DNA of 64,000 nt from the NCBI RefSeq assembly GCF_001612635.1, contig NZ_BDAV01000014.1, positions 248,001 to 312,000 on the forward strand, given 5' to 3'. The stretch comes from Nocardia africana NBRC 100379. Lineage in GTDB: Bacteria; Actinomycetota; Actinomycetes; Mycobacteriales; Mycobacteriaceae. This document shows, in pieces, positions 16,406-23,381 of the stretch (the stretch's first letter is position 1; each line of letters begins with the position of its first letter). Under the pieces are notes generated by a model that saw nothing but the letters and a program-made list of their open reading frames with translations, was not told where the DNA came from and did not search any database. A program made the position numbers and the translations under genes.

Positions 16406-17578
16406 TCACCGGACGTTGCCGTCGGAGCCCACGACGCCGGACTGTGCGCCGGGATCGAGCAGACTGCGCAGCCGGCCGCCCAGCACATCCCAGCGCCACT
16501 GGTCGGCGACCCATTCGCGGCCGGCAGCACCCATCCGCGCCGCGGCATCGGGGTCGGACAGGATGTCGACGACCGCCGCGGCGACGGCTCGTTCGTCGCG
16601 CCCGTCGACCACCGTGCCGGTGCGGCCCTCGAGCACGGTTTCCGGTGCGCCACCGGAATTTCCGGCCACCACGGGCACACCGGTCGCCGATGCCTCCAGA
16701 TAGACGATGCCGAGACCTTCCACGTCGAGCCCGGCGCCGCGGGTGCGCGAGGGCATCGCGAAGACGTCCGCGATCGTGTGATGGGCGGCCAGTTCGGCGG
16801 CGGGGACGCGACCGGTGAACACCACGTCGGCCTCCAGGTCCAGCGAACGCACCAGCGCGCGCAGCTTCTCCTCGTACGGCCCCCCGCCCGCGATGACGAG
16901 CACCGCGCCGTCGATGCGGCGGCGGATCTCGCGCATCGCCAGGATCAGCATGTCCTGGCCCTTGCGCGGGACCAGCCGCGACAGGCACAGCACCGTGGGC
17001 CGTTCGCCCAGGCCGTACCGGGCGCGCAGTTCCGCCCGCGCGGCGGGATCGGGACGGAAGACGGTGCTGTCCACACCCGGCGGCAGATATTCCAGGGCCG
17101 CCCGGGCGCCGAATGCCGCGGCGAAGCGCCGGCGGGTGTATTTGCTGACGTAGGTGACGACATCGGTGTGGTCGCCGATCACGCGCAGCACCTGACGGGC
17201 GCCCGGCAGCATGGACCAGCCCACCTCGTGGCCGTGGGTGCTGGCGAGGATTCGCTCCGCTCCGAAGCGGCGCAGCGCCGGCGACATCAGGGCCAGTGGC
17301 GCGGCGGCACCGAACCAGACGGTGTCGCATCCTTCGTCGCGTAGCAATTTCGCGGCGCGCCGCAGCACAAGCGGAGTCGGCAGCATCAGTGTGGTCGGGT
17401 GGCGCACCACCGGGAACGGCTGCTGGGCGTCGAACCGCAGATGAGAGTCGCCGCGCCAGCGGGGCGCGTAGACCACGAGGTCCTCCGGCGGCATCCGCAG
17501 CGCGAGCGAATGAACATACGACTGGATACCGCCCGGCCGGGGCGGAAAGTCGTTGGTGATCAACAGCGTGCGGCCCAT
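16406..17578 (-). CDS. pimB: GDP-mannose-dependent phosphatidylinositol monomannoside mannosyltransferase
   Basis: GT4-family, GT-B fold glycosyltransferase adding the second mannose to PIM1 (PIM2 synthesis) on the cytoplasmic membrane face, the anchor step for lipomannan and LAM. N-terminal NDFPPRPGGIQSYV with the GGI loop at residues 16-18, LSRLVPRKGQDMLILA, and EGLGIVYLEASATGVPVV with the EX7E motif are all present. 390 residues, as in PimB' (Rv2188c). ATG start only 7 nt after a TAGACT -10 box, so probably leaderless. Together with mptA it places two steps of lipoglycan assembly in this window. Confidence 0.93.
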   Translation of the reverse strand: MGRTLLITNDFPPRPGGIQSYVHSLALRMPPEDLVVYAPRWRGDSHLRFDAQQPFPVVRHPTTLMLPTPLVLRRAAKLLRDEGCDTVWFGAAAPLALMSPALRRFGAERILASTHGHEVGWSMLPGARQVLRVIGDHTDVVTYVSKYTRRRFAAAFGARAALEYLPPGVDSTVFRPDPAARAELRARYGLGERPTVLCLSRLVPRKGQDMLILAMREIRRRIDGAVLVIAGGGPYEEKLRALVRSLDLEADVVFTGRVPAAELAAHHTIADVFAMPSRTRGAGLDVEGLGIVYLEASATGVPVVAGNSGGAPETVLEGRTGTVVDGRDERAVAAAVVDILSDPDAAARMGAAGREWVADQWRWDVLGGRLRSLLDPGAQSGVVGSDGNVR

Positions 17579-17585
17579 GGGGGCG

Positions 17586-17591
17586 AGTCTA
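17586..17591 (-). promoter_or_regulatory. -10 box of leaderless pimB'
   Basis: TAGACT on the minus strand, 7 nt before the ATG at 17578. It overlaps the proximal copy of a 17-bp direct repeat. Confidence 0.55.
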
Positions 17592-17632
17592 TGGGTGTGG
17601 CCGCGACGTCCGGCGCTATGGGTGTGGCCGCG
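17589..17632. repeat. 17-bp perfect direct repeat at the pimB' promoter
   Basis: CTATGGGTGTGGCCGCG occurs at 17589-17605 and again at 17616-17632, a 27-bp period. The proximal copy covers part of the pimB' -10 box; the distal copy lies one helical-turn multiple upstream, just after the neighbouring protease stop. Confidence 0.8.
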
Positions 17633-17641
17633 GCCGGGTGC

Positions 17642-18643
17642 TCAGGCTGCGACGCGAGCCTTGATCCAGTCGCGCCAGGCGGAGACGAATTCGGTGTGGC
17701 CGAGACCCAGGGTCTCGCGCAGGCCTCGGTCCAGCGCGGCTGCGTCCTGCGGGCCGGTGGCCAGCCGGTGGTAGAGCGCGACGAGTTTCGGCTCCCCGAA
17801 CCGATCGGCGACGAACGCGTGGGCCGACCAGGCCTGTTCGTAGGCGAGGGCGGCATCGGCGCCCGGGCCCGGTATGAACGCGGCATCGGCGGGCAGGTCC
17901 GCGGGCAGATCACCGGAGCGGGCGCGGGTGGTGACGGTCGGTGCCACCTGGGCGAAGCGCTGCTGGTCCCCACGGTGGCCGCAGTATTCGGCGAACCCTT
18001 CCAGCACCCACTGCGGGGAGCCGTCGACGGTCCCGGCCCGGGCGGCGACGTGGGTGAGTTCGTGGCGCAGGGTTTCGCGCAGACCGTCCGGGCCGAGCCG
18101 GCGCCCGGCATCGGGCGAGAAAACGATCCGCTGACCGGTCGGCCGGGTGCCGGGCACGAACGGATCCGAGACCGAGGCCGCGGCGACCTCGTCGGACACC
18201 GGGCCGGTGGCGTGAGTCAGCGCCGCGAATTCCGAACCGCTCGACGCGACGGCGACCACGGCTTCGTGGGCCCAGTCGGTACCCCACACCTGGGAGACCG
18301 CGGTGACCGCCGGTCCCACCTCGCGGGCGAGCTGGTCGACGTCGCCGCGCTGGTGCGGATGGCCCAGCACCACCGACAGTTTGCCGTCGTCACCCGAAAC
18401 CTGTTGCGCGACAACGGGTCCGTACGAACTCATGATGCGACGCAACTCGGGCAGCTGCGGATCGGCGTGCGCCGGCGCGGAATCGGATTCCGCGGCGGCG
18501 GGCACGGTGTGCAGGCCGGTCTTCGGCAGCACGAGGAGTGCGCCGCCGGCCGCGGTCAGAGCCACTACGACGGCGAGGGTGGCGACGAACTCGAAGCGCC
18601 CGCGATGCGCCAGCCATGTCCGGACCCGCAACAATCCGCTCAT
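17642..18643 (-). CDS. Membrane-anchored HExxH metalloprotease-like protein
   Basis: One N-terminal signal-anchor helix (residues about 18-40) puts the rest outside the membrane. The zinc motif is HELTH at 194-198 in TLRHELTHVAARA, followed by WVLEGFAEY (Glu 215/219), the third-ligand helix typical of gluzincin/peptidase MA-like proteins. 333 residues. Substrate unknown; its position between pimB' and NlpC/P60 hydrolases suggests envelope proteolysis. ATG start. It could be an inactive relative, but the metal ligands look intact. Confidence 0.8.
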   Translation of the reverse strand: MSGLLRVRTWLAHRGRFEFVATLAVVVALTAAGGALLVLPKTGLHTVPAAAESDSAPAHADPQLPELRRIMSSYGPVVAQQVSGDDGKLSVVLGHPHQRGDVDQLAREVGPAVTAVSQVWGTDWAHEAVVAVASSGSEFAALTHATGPVSDEVAAASVSDPFVPGTRPTGQRIVFSPDAGRRLGPDGLRETLRHELTHVAARAGTVDGSPQWVLEGFAEYCGHRGDQQRFAQVAPTVTTRARSGDLPADLPADAAFIPGPGADAALAYEQAWSAHAFVADRFGEPKLVALYHRLATGPQDAAALDRGLRETLGLGHTEFVSAWRDWIKARVAA

Positions 18644-18696
18644 ACGACACGATCCTCACGTCGGTGTGATGACTCGCCGCCAGATTCTCGCAGTGT

Positions 18697-19794
18697 TTAC
18701 GGCATTCCGATCCAGTATCGGCGCGCGGAATGGAAGGGCGTATTGCCCATCGGCGCCACCGCGACGGGCACACCGAAGGTGGAGGCGTGCAGAATCATGC
18801 CATTACCGGCGTAGATGCCGACATGCGAGGCGTCCGAGTAGAAGAACACCACGTCGCCGGGCTGCAACGAGTCCCGCGACACCGGCGTGCCGACCGTGGC
18901 CTGCGCCTGACTGGTGCGCGGCAGATCGATACCCACGTGATGGAACGCCCACTGCACCAGACCGGAGCAGTCGAACTGATCGGGGCCGGTCGCACCCCAG
19001 ACATACGGGTCGCCGACGCGGGTCAATCCCGCGGCCAGCGCACTGGTTCCGCTGCCCGGAACCAGACCGCGCAACAGGGTGTCCCGGTCGAACCCGGGCG
19101 GGAACAACGATCCGGCGAGGGTGGATTTCTCTCCGGCCGAGAGCGCACCCCAGGCCTGGATGACCTGGGCCATCGCGCCCTGCAGATCGGCACGCTTGTG
19201 TTCGAGGTCCGCGCGCACCTGATCGGCCTTCTGCGCGGCGGCCTGCGCGGCGTCGGAGGCGGATTTGGCCGCGGTTTCGGCGGCGGTGGCCGAATCGGTG
19301 GCCTTGGAGAACTGCGCCAGCTGGTCGGCGGTCTGCGTGGAGAGCACGTCCAGCGTCGACATCTGGTCGAGCAGCTGCTGCGGGGAATCGGAGACCAGTA
19401 CCGAGAACAGCCGGTTGGTCCGGGCGCCCTGATAGGCGGCGATCGCGGTCCGGTCCACGGCCGGTTGATATTTGCGCACCTCGGCCTTGGCGGCATCGAG
19501 GGCCTGGGTCGCGGTCGCGAGTTTGGCATCGGCGTCGCGGGCCACGCCCTGTTTGGCTTCCAGATCGCCCTGGGCGGCCAGCGCCTGCTGATTGAGCTGC
19601 TCCGACTGATGCGACAACTCGATGAGCCGCTGCACCGCGTCACCGGCGGTGGCCGGTTGTTCCGCGGGCGCCGGATCGGCCGTCGCCAGGCCACCGGAGG
19701 ACGCTCCGAACACGAGCGCGCCCACCGCCAGTGAGCCGCCGACCAGGCGTCTGGTTCTGTTGTTGCGTTGCGCGTTGCCCTTGTGCGCTGTCAC
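18697..19794 (-). CDS. Secreted NlpC/P60 peptidoglycan endopeptidase with coiled coil (RipA-like, Rv2190c type)
   Basis: Exported cell-wall hydrolase that cuts stem peptides. From the GTG at 19794: signal peptide about 14-39, a long Ala/Gln/Asp-rich coiled-coil region about 50-215 (autoinhibitory or partner-binding in related proteins), then NlpC/P60 with Cys 276 in QFDCSGLVQW, His 324 in SHVGIYAG and His 336 in ILHAS. 365 residues. In-frame starts further upstream (to 19899) would add a non-signal-like leader. The shared upstream element is 46 nt before the start. A second NlpC/P60 gene lies immediately upstream on the same strand. Confidence 0.9.
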   Translation of the reverse strand: MTAHKGNAQRNNRTRRLVGGSLAVGALVFGASSGGLATADPAPAEQPATAGDAVQRLIELSHQSEQLNQQALAAQGDLEAKQGVARDADAKLATATQALDAAKAEVRKYQPAVDRTAIAAYQGARTNRLFSVLVSDSPQQLLDQMSTLDVLSTQTADQLAQFSKATDSATAAETAAKSASDAAQAAAQKADQVRADLEHKRADLQGAMAQVIQAWGALSAGEKSTLAGSLFPPGFDRDTLLRGLVPGSGTSALAAGLTRVGDPYVWGATGPDQFDCSGLVQWAFHHVGIDLPRTSQAQATVGTPVSRDSLQPGDVVFFYSDASHVGIYAGNGMILHASTFGVPVAVAPMGNTPFHSARRYWIGMP

Positions 19795-19839
19795 GGCCTG
19801 CCGTGCCCCGTTCTCTCGTCCCGAGCTGGAAACCACGAA

Positions 19840-19857
19840 GGTCTCGATAAGGTTACG
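19840..19857 (-). promoter_or_regulatory. Shared NlpC/P60 upstream element, copy 1
   Basis: Minus strand CGTAACCTTATCGAGACC, differing at one base from the copy at 20624-20641. It contains TAACCT, a possible -10 box, 46 nt before the start codon. Confidence 0.55.
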
Positions 19858-19969
19858 GAACGGCGACCGTCCATGTCCAGCAGAGCACGAAACGATCACG
19901 CCGTAACGCCCGAATGCCCGGATCGGCGGTCCGAACTGTACGGAATGCGCCGATCCGGGCGGGGGTGAA

Positions 19970-20563
19970 TCAGTAGCGGCGAGCGCCCGCCACCGGCATC
20001 GAGGAGATCGGGGCGACCTTCACCGGCTCGCCCTCGGTCGAGGCGTGCACCACGTTGCCGTCGCCGACGTAGAGCGCGGAGTGGCTGCCGCCGTAGAAGG
20101 ACACCACGTCACCGGGCTCCAGCGCGTCGAGCGAGACGGGGGTGCCCTCGGAGAGCTGTTCGTAGCTCGTGCGCGGCAGTTCGCGACCGGCCTGCTCGTA
20201 GGACCACTTCACCAGGCCCGAGCAGTCGAAGGCGTTCGGGCCGGCGGCGCCGTACGAGTAGGGGGCGCCGACCTTGGACAGGGCGGCATCGGCCGCGCGC
20301 CGGCCGACGGTCTGCTGCGGCGCGAAAGGCGCGGGAGCGATGCCCGGGATCTGGATGCCCGGCGGGACGGCGCCCGGCGGAACCGCGCCGAGGACCTGAT
20401 CGGGAACATCGAAGGTGCCGACGCCCGGTACGTCGACCGGCGCGGCCGCGGCGGTGGTCGCCGGGAGCAGCAGAGCGCTGAGGGTTGCTGCGCCAACGGC
20501 TCCGGCCGCAACGGCCCGGCGGGCGGTACGAGGCAGCCCCTGAACCTGTCGCTTGATCGCCAT
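19970..20563 (-). CDS. Secreted NlpC/P60 endopeptidase, short form
   Basis: Compact exported hydrolase of 197 residues. Twin-basic N-region then hydrophobic core to ATTAAAAP (signal peptide about 1-41), a Pro/Gly/Val/Ile-rich linker 45-82, and the catalytic domain with Cys 114 in AFDCSGLVKW, His 161 in SHSALYVGDG and His 173 in VVHAS. There is no coiled coil, unlike its downstream neighbour, so it resembles RipB/RipD-type proteins. ATG at 20563 with GAGGAG about 10 nt upstream. A 550-bp upstream gap holds the shared element and a CRP-like site. Confidence 0.9.
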   Translation of the reverse strand: MAIKRQVQGLPRTARRAVAAGAVGAATLSALLLPATTAAAAPVDVPGVGTFDVPDQVLGAVPPGAVPPGIQIPGIAPAPFAPQQTVGRRAADAALSKVGAPYSYGAAGPNAFDCSGLVKWSYEQAGRELPRTSYEQLSEGTPVSLDALEPGDVVSFYGGSHSALYVGDGNVVHASTEGEPVKVAPISSMPVAGARRY

Positions 20564-20623
20564 GATGCGGTACTCCTCATCTGCCCCACGACGCCGCACC
20601 CGGTGGTGCGTCGGACTCCGTGA

Positions 20624-20641
20624 GGTCTCGAAAAGGTTACG
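20624..20641 (-). promoter_or_regulatory. Shared NlpC/P60 upstream element, copy 2
   Basis: Minus strand CGTAACCTTTTCGAGACC, 17 of 18 bases identical to the copy before the coiled-coil NlpC/P60 gene, 61 nt before the ATG. TAACCT inside it could be a -10 box. Confidence 0.55.
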
Positions 20642-20713
20642 AGGACATAACGGTGCGTTGTAAAGCCCCGACGCTTCGAGGCGGGTTCGGGTAGGAGCTC
20701 CCGCTCGACAGTC

Positions 20714-20729
20714 TGCGAGATAGCTCACA
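20714..20729. promoter_or_regulatory. CRP/GlxR-like site
   Basis: TGCGAGATAGCTCACA (on the other strand TGTGAGCTATCTCGCA) matches TGTGA-N6-TCACA with one mismatch, about 150 nt upstream of the short NlpC/P60 gene. Cell-wall genes such as rpfA are CRP targets in mycobacteria. Confidence 0.45.
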
Positions 20730-20986
20730 GTAATCACGAAACGATAACGACGGCGGTTGCCGATCGCGTTTGCCCAGGTGCGACTCACCCCGCAATCGGG
20801 CGCGCCGACACCGGAGCCGCGAGGCGCCCGAGAGAGGAAACCGCAAGTAGCCCAGAGCATGCCGGCCGAAAACCAACCGAACAGTCCGCAGGTTTGATGA
20901 TCAACACCGGGCAGTCAAGCCCTACGTCGTCGTCGCCGCCGCGAACGTCGCCGGTTCGCCGCTATTCATAGCTATACCGAATTACC

Positions 20987-21000
20987 GTGACCCTGGTCAC
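20987..21000. promoter_or_regulatory. Perfect 14-bp palindrome GTGACC-CT-GGTCAC
   Basis: Inverted repeat with 6-bp arms and a 2-bp centre, about 100 bp upstream of the -10 box of the DnaQ-UvrC gene. Possible operator; the regulator is unknown. Confidence 0.4.
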
Positions 21001-21100
21001 TTTTCGGCATACTCGTGCAATCCGAACCTCGCAGGGCGCAAAGCTCGCGCCGGCTCGGCCGCCGGCGGGCGTCCGGACCGATCCTGTCGGACCCTGCGCC

Positions 21101-21106
21101 TACGCT
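21101..21106 (+). promoter_or_regulatory. -10 box of leaderless DnaQ-UvrC gene
   Basis: TACGCT 7 nt before the GTG at 21114. Confidence 0.5.
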
Positions 21107-21113
21107 GCTCGCC

Positions 21114-22949
21114 GTGCCCTCCCCCGTTCCGCGACCGGCCCAGCTGGCCCTCGAACTCCCAGGTCACGGCGGTGACGAGCCCGAGATCGCACTCCGAGAC
21201 GTCACCTTCGTGGTGGTGGACCTCGAGACCACCGGAACCCGGCCCGACGGGGACGCCATCACCGAAATAGGCGCGGTGAAGGTGCGCGGCGGCGAAGTAC
21301 TCGGCGAATTCGCGACCCTGGTCGATCCCGGCTGCGCGATTCCCCCGCAGATCGTGCAGGTCACCGGCATCACCACCGCGATGGTCCTGCAGGCTCCGCG
21401 GATCGAGTCGGTGCTGCCCGGATTTCTCGAATTCGCGTCGGGCGCAGTGCTCGTCGCCCACAACGCCCGCTTCGACATGTCCTTCCTGAAGGCGGCGGCC
21501 CAGCGCTGCGACACCGCGTGGCCGGCCTTCCAGGTGCTGTGCACGGTGCAGCTGGCGCGGCGCATTCTCGATCGGGACGAGGCGCCGACGGTGCGGCTCT
21601 CGGCGCTGGCTCAGCTGCTCGGCGCCTCCACCCGGCCCACGCACCGCGCCCTCGACGACGCGCGCGCCACCGTCGACGTCCTGCACGCGCTGTTCGAGCG
21701 GGTGGGCAATCTCGGTGTCCAGACCCTGCCCGAATTGCTGGACTATCTGCCCGAGGTCACCCGCCGCCAGCGCTCCAAACGCATCCTCGCCGCCGATCTG
21801 CCCGCCGCACCGGGGGTCTATCTGTTCCGAGGGCCCTCGGACGAGGTCCTCTATATAGGGACGGCGGTGAATCTGCGCCGGCGCGTGCGCACTTACTTCA
21901 CCGGCTCCGAAACCCGCACGCGCATGCGGGAAATGGTCATGCTCGCCACCCGGGTCGATCACGTCCGCTGCGCACACGGACTGGAAGCGGGGGTGCGCGA
22001 GCTGCGCCTGCTGGTGGCGCACACCCCGCCCTACAATCGGCGCTCGAAATTTCCCAAGCGCGCATGGTGGCTGACCATGACCGACGAGCCCTTCCCGCGA
22101 TTCGCGGTGAGCCGCACGCCCACCGCGGATGCCTTGGGGCCCTTCACTTCTCGCACCGACGCCACCGAGGTGGCCTCGACCCTCGCGGAATACAGCGGCC
22201 TGCGCACCTGCACGACGCGGATCCCCCGCGGCGGTGTGCACGGCGGCGACTGCCCGCCCGCGGCCGTGGGCGGCTGCCCGGCGGCGATCTTCGGCGAACG
22301 GGTGCCGGCCGCACAGTACGCGGCCGCGCCCCGCGCGGTGCGGGATCTGTTCATCGGCCGCGACGACGCACCTCTGCGCGCGATCGCCGCCCGCATCGAC
22401 GAGTACGTCGCCGCCGAGCATTTCGAGGCGGCCGCGCGGTTGCGTGATCGGACCTGCGCGGTGGTGCGGGCGCTACGCCGCACACAGCGCCTGGCCGCCC
22501 TCGCCCGGATCGCCGAGCTGATCGCGGCCCGCCCTGACGGCAGCGGCGGCTGGGAATTCGCGGTGATCCGCTACGGTCGCCTCGCCGCCGCCGGAACCGC
22601 CGCGCGCGGTATCCCGCCGATGCCGGTGGTCGAGAGCCTGGTCGCCGCGGCCGAGACGGTCCGCCCCACCACAGTCACTTCGGGCCCGTCGCCGGAGCCG
22701 CGCATCCCGACCGGAACGGATGATCTGCACGATCCCGACCACCCGGCGCTGCGCGGTGCCCCGCCCGAGGAGACGGGCGTGATCGCCCGCTGGCTCGAGC
22801 AACCCGGAACCCGCATCGTCCGCACCAGCGACGGCTACCGGGAACCACGGCTGGGCGCGGGTCCCTGGCTCGCCTGGGTCGAACGCGCCGAGGCGGCCAC
22901 CCGCGCGGAATCGGCCGCGAGCGAATACCTCACGCGTACCAGCGCCTAG
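21114..22949 (+). CDS. DEDDh exonuclease fused to UvrC-type GIY-YIG endonuclease (Rv2191 family)
   Basis: Two-domain nuclease, 611 residues. The N-terminal DnaQ-like exonuclease has VVVDLETTGT (Asp 36, Glu 38), VAHNARFD (Asp 121) and HRALDDA (His 177, Asp 182). A GIY-YIG domain follows (GVYLF at 234, LYIGTAVNLRRRVRTYF about 246-262), then a UvrC-like region with a possible UVR helix pair (IDEYVAAEHFEAAARLRDR). Likely role in DNA repair or processing. The C-terminal UvrC RNase H-like endonuclease domain is not evident. GTG is chosen because of the -10 box 7 nt upstream; an upstream ATG would add 33 poorly coding residues. Confidence 0.9.
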   Translation: MPSPVPRPAQLALELPGHGGDEPEIALRDVTFVVVDLETTGTRPDGDAITEIGAVKVRGGEVLGEFATLVDPGCAIPPQIVQVTGITTAMVLQAPRIESVLPGFLEFASGAVLVAHNARFDMSFLKAAAQRCDTAWPAFQVLCTVQLARRILDRDEAPTVRLSALAQLLGASTRPTHRALDDARATVDVLHALFERVGNLGVQTLPELLDYLPEVTRRQRSKRILAADLPAAPGVYLFRGPSDEVLYIGTAVNLRRRVRTYFTGSETRTRMREMVMLATRVDHVRCAHGLEAGVRELRLLVAHTPPYNRRSKFPKRAWWLTMTDEPFPRFAVSRTPTADALGPFTSRTDATEVASTLAEYSGLRTCTTRIPRGGVHGGDCPPAAVGGCPAAIFGERVPAAQYAAAPRAVRDLFIGRDDAPLRAIAARIDEYVAAEHFEAAARLRDRTCAVVRALRRTQRLAALARIAELIAARPDGSGGWEFAVIRYGRLAAAGTAARGIPPMPVVESLVAAAETVRPTTVTSGPSPEPRIPTGTDDLHDPDHPALRGAPPEETGVIARWLEQPGTRIVRTSDGYREPRLGAGPWLAWVERAEAATRAESAASEYLTRTSA

Positions 22950-22964
22950 CGGCCCCGCCGGCAT

Positions 22965-23240
22965 TCACTCCCCCAGCGAGAACCCCGCCTCCACATCCGC
23001 ACTCGAATACGACTTGAAGGCGATATGGGTCGTCGTGCGCAGGACGCCGGCGGTCTTGTTCACCCGGCCGGTCACCACCTCGGCGATCTGTTCGTGATCG
23101 CGCACCCGCACCACCGCGATCAGGTCGACGTCTCCCGCGCACGAGTAGACCTCGGCGACGCCGTCGAGATCGGCCAGTGCCTGCGCGGTTTCGGGAATCC
23201 GGGCCGCCTCGGCGTGGATCAGAACGATCGCGGTAATCAT
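22965..23240 (-). CDS. Stand-alone Lrp/AsnC ligand-binding (RAM) domain protein
   Basis: A 91-residue alpha/beta domain without a DNA-binding helix-turn-helix: ITAIVLIHAEAARIPETAQALADLDGVAEVYSCAGDVDLIAVVRV is the characteristic beta-alpha-beta opening. Such proteins form rings and may bind amino acids, alone or with full-length Lrp proteins. A TAGACT -10 box sits 7 nt before the ATG. It converges with the DnaQ-UvrC gene (15 nt apart) and lies downstream of qcrB beyond a strong terminator. Confidence 0.88.
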   Translation of the reverse strand: MITAIVLIHAEAARIPETAQALADLDGVAEVYSCAGDVDLIAVVRVRDHEQIAEVVTGRVNKTAGVLRTTTHIAFKSYSSADVEAGFSLGE

Positions 23241-23247
23241 GAGCGCG

Positions 23248-23253
23248 AGTCTA
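23248..23253 (-). promoter_or_regulatory. -10 box of leaderless RAM-domain gene
   Basis: TAGACT on the minus strand, 7 nt before the ATG at 23240. Confidence 0.55.
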
Positions 23254-23334
23254 ATTGCGCACCGGCCCCGCCCCCGCAGCGCGGCCGTACCGGCGGCCGG
23301 ACGAGCGATGGGCCCGGACGGGCCACGGACGCGA

Positions 23335-23370
23335 CGAAGCCCCGAGCCGAACGATCGACTCGGGGCTTCG
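23335..23370 (-). terminator. Terminator of the ctaE-qcrCAB operon
   Basis: CGAAGCCCCGAG (23335-23346), 12-nt loop, CTCGGGGCTTCG (23359-23370): a perfect 12-bp stem, 11 nt beyond the qcrB stop. Confidence 0.75.
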
Positions 23371-23381
23371 TGACAGCGAAC

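Larger units (their letters stand above)
20564..21113. other. 550-bp divergent regulatory region
   Basis: No gene seen. The gap separates the short NlpC/P60 gene (minus) from the DnaQ-UvrC gene (plus). It holds the shared element (20624-20641), a CRP/GlxR-like site (20714-20729), a perfect palindrome (20987-21000), and the plus-strand -10 box at 21101. Its length would suit a long structured leader for the hydrolase, but no known riboswitch core could be confirmed. Confidence 0.5.

Noticed and set aside
20640..20950. Possible c-di-AMP (ydaO-type) riboswitch before the short NlpC/P60 gene
   Set aside because: Minus-strand GGGGTGAGTC and CCCGAACCCG recall ydaO blocks, but spacing is too large and the following AGCTAACC..GTAGGC block is absent. 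An Infernal search with RF00379 would decide.
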